Assembly: GCA_023614405.1 (NCBI GenBank)
Contig: CM042689.1
Coordinates: 310,535,132-310,599,131, forward strand
From: Avena insularis
Taxonomy: Eukaryota; Streptophyta; Magnoliopsida; Poales; Poaceae
Length of the DNA: 64,000 nucleotides
Direction of reading: 5' to 3'
Shown here: positions 10,074 to 20,858 of the stretch, piece by piece
Numbering within the stretch: position 1 is the stretch's first letter
Layout: each line of letters begins with the position of its first letter
Notes under the pieces: model-generated
Seen by the model: only the letters and a program-made list of their open reading frames with translations
Told to the model about the DNA's origin: nothing
Databases searched by the model: none
Position numbers and translations under genes: made by a program

Positions 10074-11591
10074 AAACACCACACCGTAACTGGGTGGTTA
10101 TAAAGGTGGCATTGAGTGTTCGGAAAGTATTGGTTGAGACACATGGATCAAGAGTGGGATTTGTCCATCCATATGACGGATATATATACTCTGGTCCCTC
10201 TCGGTGGAATGTCATCCAATTGGCTTGCAAGCATGTGACTGGATCACAAGGGATCACATATCACGGGAACAATAAAAGAGTACTTATCAGTAACGAGGTT
10301 GAACTAGGTATGCAGAGATACCGATGATCAAAACCTAGGATAAGTAAACTATCATGAGACAAAGGGAAATTGGTATCGTATGTAAGTGGTTCATTCGATC
10401 GCAAAGTAATCGTAGAAATATGTGGGAGCCATATGAATTTCCAGATTCCTCTATTGGTTATTGTTCCGAGAAGTGTCTCGATCATGTCCGCATAATTCAC
10501 GAACCGTAGGGAGACACACTTAAGGATTCGACGTTGTTGAGTAGTTATGGAATGATGATTAAGAGACCGAATGTTGTTCGGAGTCTCGGATGGGATCCGG
10601 AATATCACGAGAAGATCCGGAATGGTCCGGAGAATAAGATTCATATAAGGAAAGTCCTGTTTCGGGGTTGGAGAATGGTTCCGGTGTTTTCATCGGGAAT
10701 GTTCTAGAAGGTTCTAGAATGTCCGGCACTCCGGAGGGGAAGGGTAGATGAATGTGTCATAACAAGTTGGAATGGTTGCATCATGTACTAGGTGTCATCG
10801 CTGAGCAAAATAAAGGGATAAATCAAATCCTAGTTTGAAAAGTCAAACGCCAATTTGAAAAGTCAAACGGCTATTTTGCTTGGTGGAGGGAGAGTAGGAA
10901 ACCTACTTGGGGAGGACGTCCCTCTCCCTCCAGCGCCGGCCTTGGAAGCCGAGTTGGGGAGGGACTCCCCTCCCCTTGTCCGGCACCCTCCACCTATATA
11001 AGGAGGGGCAGGGCTGCCCCTCCAAGCACACAACTCCACCACCCAAAACCCTAGCCCTAGACGCCGACCCTCCTGCAGCCGCCGCCGCCCTAGGGAAAAC
11101 CCTAGCCGCCGACTTGGGGCAATCCCCATGCCCTAGCCGCCAGCCTAGCTCTCTCTCCTTGGTGTGTCTAAACCCTAGATCACCGAGGCCTCTCTCATAG
11201 TCCACCATACTCGCTCTGGCTTAAGGAGAAGCCCTGCGAGATCTCCCCTCTACTTCCGGTACCACGCCGTCATGCTACCGGAATCGCGAGGAGAGTGCTA
11301 CAGCCTCCGCTGCCTGCTGGAACAAGGGAGAGGAAGGTCTTCATCGAAAATCTTGAACGTGTGACCATTGAAGCGCTGCCGGAACGCAGCGCCGGAAGGA
11401 TCGTCTACACGATCTTGAGATCGGGAAGAGTACGACTACATCACCCACGAGAATCCGCTCTCGTTAAACACTTTGGAATCTTCGAGGGTGAGTTATTTCA
11501 TCGACTCGTTGCTACAATCTAGTAGATAGATCTTGGCTTGTTTGTTTGTATGCAGTAGAAATTTTTTGTTTTCCATGCTACGAACCCCTCA
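10074..11591 (+). repeat. RT3 5' LTR, left-truncated by RT2
   Basis: Matches the 3' LTR from about 46836 (ACACCACACCGTAACTGGGT) to the end. It ends CGAACCCCTCA, where the 3' LTR has CGAACCCCTACA, so the terminus has mutated. It includes a TATA box and a GC-rich leader (AAAACCCTAGCC). Antisense frames such as 10261-10644 recur in both LTRs and are not treated as genes. Confidence 0.9.
10995..11001 (+). promoter_or_regulatory. RT3 5' LTR TATA box
   Basis: TATATAA within CACCTATATAAGGAGG, conserved at 61101-61107 in the 3' LTR. It should set the start of the copia transcript about 30 bp downstream. Confidence 0.75.
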
Positions 11592-11604
11592 CGGGTATCG
11601 AGCC
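11592..11604 (+). promoter_or_regulatory. RT3 degenerate primer-binding site
   Basis: CGGGTATCGAGCC directly follows the 5' LTR and resembles TTGGTATCAGAGCC, the initiator-Met primer site of the group, with several changes including a deleted base. Priming from this copy would be impaired. Confidence 0.65.
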
Positions 11605-12592
11605 GTGTCTATATGTAGATCTGTTGCAGTAGAACACAATGGTCATTATGGGCGGTGGTGCTTTTATTATCAATTGCTTCGTGTACTTTGCATCTTGCGG
11701 TATGATGGGATGAAGCTACGGCTAACCTTACATGACATCGTTCATGAGACTTGCTCCACGCTCAACATGCAACTTGTATTGCATAAGTGGCTTTGCGGGT
11801 GTCTGTCTCTCCCATTATAGTATAGATCCAATTTACAACGAGCACTTGATAGTTCAAACATCAACGTTGTGGTTCTTGTTCATAAGATAGATCAACACTT
11901 ATTGAAATCCCCAAACCACGTAAAATATGCAAAGAAATTAGAGGCGTCTAACTTTGTTTTGCAGGGGTGTGCTGTGATGTGATATGGCCATGATTGTGAT
12001 TATATTTGATGTATGCAATGTTCCTTATTGTAAGTTGGCAACCGGCAGGAGCCATATGGTTGTCTTTATTTTATGTTAAGACCCGCGTGTCTATTCAAAG
12101 TAGTTGTAATAGTTGAAGCCGGTGGACGACAACCATGGAGCAGCGTCATTGACCTTGATGCAATGCCGGTGATGATGGATATCATGTTCGTGATTGAAGA
12201 TAGAGATTGGAAGCACAAAGAAGAAAGGCCATATCATATCACATATTATGAATTGCATGTGATGTTAATCCTTTATGCATCTTGTATTGCTTAGTTAACG
12301 ACAGTAGCATTATAAGATGATCCCTCATGCACATAAATTTCAAGTTCTAAAGTGTTCATCCTTAGTAAGCACCGTTGCTAAAGCTTGTTGTTTCGAAGCA
12401 CCACGTGATGATTGGGTGTGTTAGATTCTGCAAGTGTATACAACGTGAGCAAGCCAGATTTGCTCATGCGGAAGCTAAGGTTTGATCTTGACGAGCCTAG
12501 CATGTATGGACATGGTCTCGGAACACGGATCACCGAAAGGTAAAGCATGAATCATATAGTAGATATGATGAACATGTCGATTGTTCGCCATT
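11605..12592 (+). other. RT3 untranslated leader, left part
   Basis: About 1 kb between primer site and the RT4 insertion, with no long frame and no recognisable domain. It continues after RT4 at 38799-38982 up to the gag ATG. Long leaders before gag are usual for BARE-like elements. The last five bases, CCATT (12588-12592), are the RT4 target site. Confidence 0.75.
12588..12592 (+). repeat. RT4 target-site duplication, left copy (CCATT)
   Basis: CCATT directly before the RT4 5' LTR, repeated at 38799-38803 directly after the 3' LTR. Confidence 0.93.
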
Positions 12593-13084
12593 TGTAACAT
12601 CCCAAAAATCATGTTTCAAACTCATGCATATCCATGCATCCATGATCATTTAGGGTTTTATTTCAAAATCATTTCAAAAACAGGAGCATATATTGCTCAT
12701 GATTTTATGTATGAATCCTTTAGCCTTTGGGCTACTTGCTAATGAGTAAGGTGCAATTATTCATTCAGTAGTGTTTTGAATTCAAACTTAAGTGATTTCA
12801 AAAGCTTGAAGAAAGTTTCCACACAAGGTATGAAATAAAACCAAGTTTATGCCAATTAGTATAACACATAATGGCTTGGTTTTATTCTAATTTTCAAATG
12901 ACCCAAGTTGGATTTTGTAAACAGATAGGTTTTGACACTTATTTCAGTGCAAGATTCACTGTACAAAAGTCTAGAAAAGGTTTGAAATCAAAAGGATTTG
13001 AATTTGGGTTTGAAATCAGTTTTAGAAATTCAAACAGAAAAAGAAAAAGGAATAGGAAGAAAAAAATAAGCCAAATAGCTAACA

Positions 13085-13108
13085 GGCCCAACCAGCCCAA
13101 CTAGCCCA
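13085..13108 (+). promoter_or_regulatory. Site II (TGGGCY) cluster in RT4 5' LTR
   Basis: GGCCCA at 13085, AGCCCA at 13094 and AGCCCA at 13103, exactly 9 bp apart, about 220 bp upstream of a TATA-like TACTTAAA. In plants this motif is a known TCP-factor target in promoters active in dividing cells. The 3' LTR repeats it at 36303, 36312 and 36321. Confidence 0.55.
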
Positions 13109-13423
13109 GCAACCCCCCAAGCTGCTTTTACTCACACCCGCACCGCTTAGTCACGACAACTGGACCCACTCACTGCTTTCTCACGTGACAACCGCGACCC
13201 ACACAGCGTCGTCGTCTCCACCCCGGCGACGTGTTCTTCCCCAAATTAAGCCAAGTGTTTCCTGCTTGATTTCGCGTTGTTAATTCTCGTTGAATGCAGG
13301 AGTGATTCACGCCCCCATCTCGCCTACTTAAACCCCCTCTGCCCCCTCTCCATTTCCCCCAGACTTCGAGCATAGAGCGCCTCAGTCGCCCGTAATCACC
13401 CTTGCACCGCCATGAATGAGCTC

Positions 13424-13749
13424 ACTCCGGCGACCAATCCCGGTGAGCCCCGTGCGCCCCTTCTCCTCTAGTCCGTGCAGACAGATTCGCAACATCCTTG
13501 CGCACCTTCTGACACCATTGGTTCATCCTATACCGCCCCAGGTCGTCAACTCCATCAAGCGCAGCAAGCTCCCGACGACGCATCCAACTCCGGCGACTAA
13601 ATTCGGTGAGCCCCTTGTTCCCCTTCGCCTCTGATTCACACGAACATGTTCGCCGTAGCCTTGCGCATCTCCTGATGCCTTTTATTCATGCTAGGGTGAC
13701 CAGGAGCGTAGCCAACGTTACCCGCCCACCCGTGCAAATGGCCCCTTAT
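13424..13749 (+). repeat. 163-bp imperfect tandem unit with splice-donor-like motif
   Basis: ACTCCGGCGACCAATCCCGG at 13424 and ACTCCGGCGACTAAATTCGG at 13587 both run into GTGAGCCCC and then a pyrimidine-rich, CTTGCGCA(C/T)CT-containing stretch. RT7 has the same two-unit arrangement (41039 and 41201). Each unit looks like an exon end plus short intron. Confidence 0.5.
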
Positions 13750-14420
13750 TTGCCGTCACCATGTTGAGCATCAGTGCATCGCTACGAACCTGGTAAGCTT
13801 CTCCGACGACCCCAGAACCCCCTGTAGCACCGCGCCGCCATAGACAGAACTCGCCGCCGCCAGTTGCCACCGCCAGCGCCGCCCATCTGTGGTCGCTTGA
13901 TCGCGGACCGTTAGATCTAGATCCACCGGCTGCGTTAGATTCACTTAACGAAGGGGTACGCGCTAGATCTGGACGTGCATCTTCACTTAAATCGTGTGGC
14001 TCTCGTTGATCGATCCGCCCGAACCGGTATCAGCCAATAGAAACACGCCGTGTGTCTGCTAGTTAGATTTAAAATCAGAATTTGAATCTATTAGATGTTT
14101 GATTTTGTTTTAGCCATAACTTTTGATTCCCACGTTCAAATTTGACAAATTTTATATCAATGGAATCAGGAGAACAAGCCCTTTCTAAATATGCAATGTG
14201 TTTAATGTTTTTCTTCTGTTAAAATGGTTTTATTTACAGAAACATGTGTAGACCTATTTTTGTGTATATAAATTATTTGAGAAATGTTTTAGTGTTTAAA
14301 TAAATGTTGTTTGACAAGTTTTAAACTTGTTTATGAACCAGTACTAGCGCGTACTCTCCAAATTATGCTTGGCAAGTGATTGTGATTGTGAGGAGTGTAG
14401 CTACTCTCCAAACTACCAAG

Positions 14421-15367
14421 GCAAGTGGTGCTTCATGATTTTATCCCTATGTTTTATACTATGCATTAGAAATATTTTGCTAGTCTTGCATGATTATATT
14501 TTTGCTTATATGCTATGTTGGTAAATCCTAGTAATTGTAGAATTGCTAGAAATTTCTAAGTTAAGATGCTTATCTATGCCATGCTTAGCCTATCTAGTAG
14601 CAACCAAGGGTGGTGAAATATTCATGCTATGATAAAATATTTCTAAGTCTTTGGACTTGAGATTTTACTTAATAAAACAACTAAGTGAATGAAACACCTG
14701 GGTGGAATGGAAGGAATGGTTTATGTTGAGTGGTTACACAAGGCCCATTTCTATGGTTTACCTTGTGTATCTCACTTGTGGAAAGCCACCCAGGAACAAA
14801 GAGATTTTAGAGGCCAAATGTTAAGAAGCTTCTAGTGCAGCCACTTGGCAATATGGGCTCTGCCTGGATCATATAGGTTGCAATAACTTAGCCATTTTGA
14901 CAGTTGGTGGTAGTGGGAATGATAGGTTGGAGCGCGTCCATTTGGTCTAAGGGAAGGCTTCCGAAAGGTCCTGTCTTGGTGAAAATCAAGGCTTGTGGGG
15001 AAAGTGCACAACCTCTGCAGATGGAAGAATCTAAGTACTTAGCCATGTCCCTGGAAAAGGACAACTTGAGCATCAAGACATGGAAGCTATCAAGAATCTC
15101 CTCAACCCAATTTCTAAGTAAAACTTGTGGTTGAACAAGGGTGAAGGACCTCAATGTCTATTGGTGGTTCCTTGGGAAAAGTTTTTGACAAAGGAAAACT
15201 TAGTGTTTTCAACTAATAGGCAAAACCTATTTTGAGCAAAGCAAGCCTAAGCTACACTTAGCCAAATTGCATATAGTATGTAGTCCACAAATATTATACT
15301 AAGGTATCACTTGCCAATACTATTCCAATGTATTGACCCACTGTGGCTGTAACTTGTGATGTTGCAG
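14421..15367 (+). other. RT4 5' LTR candidate GC-AG intron
   Basis: Donor CAAG^GCAAGT at 14420/14421 and acceptor TGTTGCAG ending 15367, 947 bp. The joined frame would read ...SPNYQ then GYSDED and stop. In the 3' LTR the equivalent donor is GCCAGT (37583), so only this copy keeps the consensus. The conserved module lies within it. Confidence 0.4.
15001..15063 (+). other. Conserved LTR module (RT4 5' LTR copy), 63 bp
   Basis: AAAGTGCACAACCTCTGCAG, then CTAAGTACTTAGCCATGTCC, ending AAGGACA. The 3' LTR copy is at 38163-38225. Confidence 0.7.
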
Positions 15368-15640
15368 GTTACTCTGATGAGGATTAGGAGTCATGAGTCT
15401 ACACTCCACATGTTTGCCTGTGGCACATGAAGATGAAGACTTTTATCTATTTACTTATTTAAACTCTTGTATTAGGCCTGTGGCCATGGAGTTGTAAAGA
15501 CTATGTTGTCTCTGGAATGACAGTAATAATGACCTTGTTTCTGTGTACTTCATCTTAAACTGTGGATGCTAGCATTGATCCAGGGACTAACATTGCAATC
15601 ACAGGGATCCTTTTCCTTTATAAAGGAGGGATCTTACAGA

Positions 15641-15652
15641 TGGTATCAGAGC
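15641..15652 (+). promoter_or_regulatory. RT4 primer-binding site, initiator tRNA-Met
   Basis: TGGTATCAGAGC two bases after the 5' LTR end. Confidence 0.94.
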
Positions 15653-15778
15653 ACTGTGTACCCTGTAGGATTATGACCCTAGGATTGGAAACCACTAAGG
15701 AAATTTTTTGAACAACTTCTACACTTGTCTATTCTTCTCGTAAACTTTTCTAATCTTCTTTCTCATATCTATTTGTAG

Positions 15779-16285
15779 ATGAACTCCATCAACGAAGCCG
15801 TAAGGAAAGGACCACTCATGACAATGACTTTGGAGTGTGAGACAGAATTTCCCAAGGCTCTCAAGGACCTCATGGTTGCAATGGAAATACATGATGCAGC
15901 TGTGTACAAATGTTTTCCTGTGATGGATGAAGGAGTTGAGTACTGGTGGGTGCAACTTCACTTGTATAAAAACAAGGAAGATAACCACAAGGAATCAGGA
16001 TTCTACATGTTCACCAATTCAGTGCTGCACACTACATTCTTTGATTCAGCAAGGGATGCAGCTTGGAAGACCATCAAAGAACTTGGTGATAGAGTCAAGT
16101 GCAGAATGCTCAACATCCAAAATGACCTAAAGGAAGAGAAGAAACATACCCAAGAGTTGGAGGCTACCAACCAAACCTTAAGAGGAGACATTATAGACTT
16201 AGTAATGGAGTCATGTGCTCAAGATAGACTGATTGCTTCTAGAAATGTTGTGTTAGCCAACATATCTAGTGAGATAGGATTGTAA
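15779..16285 (+). CDS. RT4 pre-gag ORF1, 168 aa, unknown function, intact
   Basis: Starts MNSINEAVRKGPL about 125 bp after the primer site and ends SSEIGL. Same length as the RT1 homologue, with conservative differences and no stop. The N-terminal half carries EYWWVQLHLYKNKEDN and FFDSARDAAWKTIKELGDR; the C-terminal half is Lys/Glu-rich and likely coiled coil. Its family is not recognised and no catalytic motif is seen. Being first after the leader, it would be the first frame met by ribosomes on the genomic RNA, so gag would need splicing, reinitiation or an internal entry. It might act in RNA packaging or particle assembly (speculative). Confidence 0.78.
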   Translation: MNSINEAVRKGPLMTMTLECETEFPKALKDLMVAMEIHDAAVYKCFPVMDEGVEYWWVQLHLYKNKEDNHKESGFYMFTNSVLHTTFFDSARDAAWKTIKELGDRVKCRMLNIQNDLKEEKKHTQELEATNQTLRGDIIDLVMESCAQDRLIASRNVVLANISSEIGL

Positions 16286-16485
16286 ATGTACTTCGTTAGT
16301 TGGACCACCACTTATCACCTTATCTTCCAAATGTTGCTTAAAATAAGTTGAACCTTGGTTGTTGTAATGGATCCATGTATGCCATGACTTGTGTGTTTTG
16401 ATTTCTAAAGATATGCATGTGATGCTTTGCCTTGTGTTTTATCTTAAAAATGTGTTGATTCTATTTTTTTCTATCTTATAAATAG

Positions 16486-17294
16486 ATGCCTAATGTTACC
16501 ATCAGCACTGTTGAGGAGTTCCAGGGAACTCGCTTTGGCCCTCGTATTATTGAGCTTACTAGTTTTCTCAATCTCCATCTTCCTACCATCATGGTGCTTC
16601 CCCTCACCAAGTTTGAGAGGAAAGACCTTTGGGGTTTCAAGGTCAATCAGCCGGACGCCAGACTGAGCCTACCACGGAGGCTATCATCTTCAAGCTCATG
16701 CACGATGACAAGGAGAGAGGCCTAGAGGTAGTCATGCAGGACTTGATTGGACGTATTCTAGGGAGACACTCTCGACAGGTTAGAGGTACTCACTTCCACG
16801 TCTTCGGTAGACGTGATGAGGATGGAGAGGCCATCGACTTCGAGGACACTTCGAGGGAGACAGCAGAGCCAATTCGTCTATACCTCCAGAACTTAGAGGT
16901 TCTTCTTAGGCACGTGGACACTGATAGGACCAACGTCATGCTCAGCAATGACGAACTCCAGGTGCAGCTTCGTGAGAAGGACAAGCTCTTCGCGGAGCAA
17001 GATGAGATAGTCAAGGAGATGGAGGCAAAGTTCGAGAGCCAGGACAGAAAGTTCAAGAGTCAAGAGAAGCGAGTCCAAGATAGGAACAAGAGGATTCGAG
17101 ACATGACTGCAGAACTGGAGGCCAAGGACTTTGAGCTCGAGCATCAGCAGACTGTGATTGAGAGTCTTCGTTCTCAGAAGAGGGCTCTCAAAGCCAAAGT
17201 AGAGACCTTGACCACCAATGTCGAGGAATACAAGACCGCTATGGAGAATGCAGGTCTTACCTTTGTTGAGGAGGAGGTTGATGCCAAGGAGTAG
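16486..17294 (+). pseudogene. RT4 pre-gag ORF2, coiled-coil protein with one frameshift
   Basis: Begins MPNVTISTVEEFQ and continues to NQPDA near 16660, where one base is lost relative to RT1. The rest is open in another frame to 17294: EPTTEAIIFKLMHD, GRILGRHSRQVRGTHFHVFG, RRDEDGEAID, then a long charged coiled coil (QLREKDKLFAEQDEIVKEME onward) and the acidic end VEEEVDAKE. About 270 residues when intact. The GTHFHVFGRRD block aligns with GTRFEFCPRRD of RT8 ORF0, so the N-terminal domain is shared between gypsy families whose gag sequences differ widely. Function unknown. Confidence 0.8.
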
Positions 17295-17517
17295 AGTTGA
17301 CTACTCATTTATCATTTATTTATCATACTTTATTTTTGTCGCAATGACCATCCAACATGTGGATGGCTTGTTATTGGTGTGTTTACTTTGCAAACTTGTC
17401 ATTTTTGTTGTTGAACTATTATTATTATGATGCATGCTTGGTGATTGTTTATGTGATGTATTGTGCATGATAGCATCTATGGGTATCTCATTCTTATCTC
17501 TATTGAACAAACCACAG

Positions 17518-17655
17518 ATGCCTCCCCGTCGTGCCAATCCCAACCCCAACAACATCAACATCACCCCTGAAATGCAGCAAATGATGACAGTTCAGACTCA
17601 GCTGATGCAAATGATGACTATGTTCATCCAGAACCATAACAACAATAACAACAAT

Positions 17656-17687
<32 letters not shown>

Positions 17688-18633
17688 CCCACCGGGTTTT
17701 GACATGCTTACCAGGTTCTTGAGATTGAGGCCAGCAAAGTTCTCAGGAACAACTGATCCTATGGTGGCCAATGATTGGCTACGCTCTATGAACAAGGACT
17801 TGGTAACTGTGGGCTGTACTGATGCAGAAAAAGTCAGATTTGCAGCACATTTGTTGGAAGGACCATCCGCCACTTGGTGGGATAACTTCCAGATCACCAC
17901 TCCAATTGAAGATGTGACATGGGCTATCTTTGAAGACGGTTTTCGTACTTCTCACATCTCATCCGGAGTGATGAGTTTGAAGAAGAAAGAGTTCCATAAT
18001 CTGAAGCAGCACCACTGCAGCGTGGCTGAATATATTGAGGAGTTCAATAATCTGGCGCGTTATGCACCGGATGAAGTTGACACTGATGCTAAGAGGAAGT
18101 AAAAGTTACTTGAAGGGTTGAATGATGAACTGAACCTACAGTTAGCTGTGGCATATGTTCCCACATACCAGTCTCTTTGTGACAAGGCTGCTATTTTGGA
18201 GAACAAAATGAAGCAAGTTGAGAGTAGGAAGAGAAAGCACTCGGACAAGCACAGCTCTGTATCGTCTCACAAGCGTTCCCATTATGATGATAGTGGAAGT
18301 TCAGGATCCCACAAGCATGGGAAATTCAACAAGCACCACAACCACAACCGTCATCCTGACAACAAGCATCACCGTAGTCATGACAATTACAAATACAAGA
18401 ACGACAAGGGTGGATATAAGAGCCACCACAGTGGTAGTGGAAGTGGCAGTGGAAGCCAGCCTGTCAAGAAGGATATTAGTCAGGTTGAGTGCTTCAAGTG
18501 CAAGAAGATGGGGCATTATGCAAATGAATGCCCAGAAAAGAAAGTTGAAGGACCCAACAAGACCAACCATTTTCAGAAGGGACAAGTGAACCACATCAAT
18601 GTGGAGGAAATCTATGAAGAGCCAGATGCTGTT
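17518..18633 (+). pseudogene. RT4 gag (poly-Asn run, capsid, His-rich linker, CCHC knuckle)
   Basis: ATG at 17518 (MPPRRANPNP). An AAC/AAT microsatellite at about 17634-17688 encodes an uninterrupted asparagine run. Capsid follows with LRLRPAKFSG, LEGPSATWWDNF and YAPDEVD. A TAA at 18100-18102 breaks it where RT1 has a Glu codon. The frame resumes with a Lys/His/Ser-rich linker and the knuckle CFKCKKMGHYANEC (about 18490-18531). It then runs in the same frame into protease without a stop, which supports one gag-pol polyprotein. Confidence 0.9.
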
Positions 18634-20858
18634 GCTGGTAAGTTCAAACTCAATTCTATTCCAGCACTTGTTCTTTTTGATACTGGAGCATCGCATTCAT
18701 TCATATCAAAAGCATTTGTTGATAGAAATGGGTTTCCAACTGAAAACATTGGGTGTCCAATAAAAGTTAGTTCTCCAGGTGGAGATATGATAGTAAGTCT
18801 TGGATGCCGGGATCTAGTGATAGAGTTTGGAAAGCATAAGTTTCCAGTGAGTCTGATAATCCTAGATTCCCAAGGACTGGATGTAATTTTGGGAATGGAT
18901 TGGATGGCTAAGTATGAAGGAGTACTAGATCGTGCTAATCGTACTGTTGCACTCACAACCCCAGAAAGAAAACGGATTAAATTCAAGTCTAACTTTGAAT
19001 CAAAAGGGAGTAAGCTAAATTCTCTTAAGGGGGTTAGCATAGACAGTGTGCCAATTGTGAGTGAATATCCGGATGTGTTTTTGGAAGAATTGTCGGGAAT
19101 GCCACCAGATAGAGATGTGGAGTTCCTTATTGATTTGCTACCAGGATCTGGACCAATAGCAAAGAGACCGTACAAAATGTCAGTTGATGAACTAAAAGAA
19201 CTCAAGAAATAACTTGGAGAACAGTTGCAGAAAGGATTTATTCAACCAAGTTCTTCATCTTGGGGAGCACCAGTCTTGTTTGTAGAAAAGAAAGATAGAA
19301 GTCAAAGGTTATGCATAGATTATCGTTCACTCAATGAGGTGACCATCAAGAACAAATACCCTTTGCCTAGAATCAATGACTTGTTTGATCAGTTAGAAGG
19401 AGCTTGTGTGTTCTGAAAAATTGATCTTCGGTCAGGTTACTTCCAACTCAAGATAAGGGAACAAGACATACCTAAGACAGCTTTCACCACAAGGTATGGA
19501 TTGTATGAGTATACCGTGATGCCATTTGGTTTGACCAATGCACCAACATACTTCATGAATATGCTGAACAAGGTGTTCATGGAATTTCTTGATAAGTTTG
19601 TTGTCATTTTCATCGATGACATTTTAATCTACTTCAAGAGCAAAGAAGAGCATGAAGGACGTTTTCATTGATACTTGAGAAGCTCAGGGAGCATAAACTG
19701 TATGCCAAATTCAGCAAGTGTGAATTCTGGTTGAATGAAGTTGGATTTCTTGGACACGTTGTGTCAGGAGATGGTGTTGTAGTTGATCCTGCTAAAGTTT
19801 CAGCTGTAACTGAATGGGAATCTCCCAAGTCAGTGAAAGAAGTTCATAGTTTCCTTGGCTTAGCAGGTTACTACAGAAGTTTCATTGAGAATTTCTCCAA
19901 GGTAGCTAAACCTATGACAGAATTGCTAAAGAAAGACAAGAAATTTGCTTGGTCTGAAGGTTGTAAACTCATCTTTCAAGAATTGAGGAAGAGACTTGTG
20001 ACAGCACCAGTCTTATGTTTGCCAGACTTGGAGAAAGATTTTCAAGTTTATTGTGATGCATCTCATCATGGATTAGGTGCAGTACTTATGCAAGAAGGGA
20101 AAGTTGTGGCTTATGCCTCGAGAAAACTCAAAACTCATGAAGTGAACTATCCTACTCATGATTTAGAGTTAGCCTCTATAGTCCATGCACTCAAAATATG
20201 GAGACATTATCTTTTGGGAAAGCGTTGTGAAGTGTTCACAGATCACAAGAGTTTGAAGTATATCTTCACCCAGAAAGAAATTAACATGAGACAAAGAAGA
20301 TGGCTAGAACTCATCAAGGACTATGACTTAAGTTTGCAATACCACCCTGGTAAAGCAAATGTTGTAGCAGATGCTCTAAGCCGTAAGGTTTTTGTGAATG
20401 GCCTTACTAAGGGAGAATTGCCAGATGATCTGTGTGCCCAATTTAGAGATCTCAGATTGGAGATTGTGCCTGAAGGACATCTCATGTCTTTGGATGTTCA
20501 ACCCACTTTGTTGGATAAGATCAAAGAAGCCCAGAAGACTGATAAGGAAATTGAAGAAATTAAGGAAAAGATTGGCAAAGGAAAAGCCAAAGGATTCCAT
20601 GAAGACGAATAGGGTACTTTATGGCATGGAAAACGTATCTGTTTTCCACAAGATCCGGAGCTTCGGAAACTGATTTTGCAAGAAGCACACAACTCACCGT
20701 ATTCCATTCATCCGGGTAACACCAAAATGTACATGGATATGAAGGAAAGATTTTGGTGGAATAATCTCAAGAAGGACATCGCCGAACATATTGCTTTGTG
20801 TGATGTGTGTAGTAGAGTGAAGGCGGAACATCAGAAACCAGCAGGTTTGCTTCAACCA
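18634..20858 (+). pseudogene. RT4 pol: protease, RT, RNase H, integrase N-terminus; cut by RT5
   Basis: Protease [12 protein letters not shown] near 18680 and LGMDWM near 18890; RT with [20 protein letters not shown] and FIDDIL near 19610; RNase H with [13 protein letters not shown] and [25 protein letters not shown]; then the integrase HHCC finger (AHNSPYSIHPG, CDVCSRVKA) up to the RT5 insertion. Lesions: TAA 19210-19212, TGA 19414-19416, a frameshift near 19660 and TAG 20610-20612. RT1, read in parallel, has sense codons at the first three sites. Confidence 0.9.

Larger units (their letters stand above)
12593..15638 (+). repeat. RT4 5' LTR, 3.05 kb
   Basis: TGTAACATCCC...GGATCTTACA. It contains a site II cluster (13085-13108), a TATA-like TACTTAAA (13325-13332), a GC-rich block with a 163-bp imperfect tandem unit, exon-like segments at 13542-13605 and 13695-13792, and a candidate intron 14421-15367. 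Relative to the 3' LTR it keeps about 270 bp that the other lacks (around 14100-14300) but has lost sequence before 14381, where a short filler resembling the nearby exon sits. Confidence 0.93.

Noticed and set aside
10261..10644. Antisense 127-aa frame in the copia 5' LTR, repeated at 47097-47405
   Set aside because: It recurs only because both LTRs are copies of each other. It is shortened in the second copy and shows no domain.
10863..11208. Proline/arginine-rich frames around the copia TATA box
   Set aside because: Overlapping frames on both strands of a GC-rich LTR leader; the region is explained by promoter and leader.
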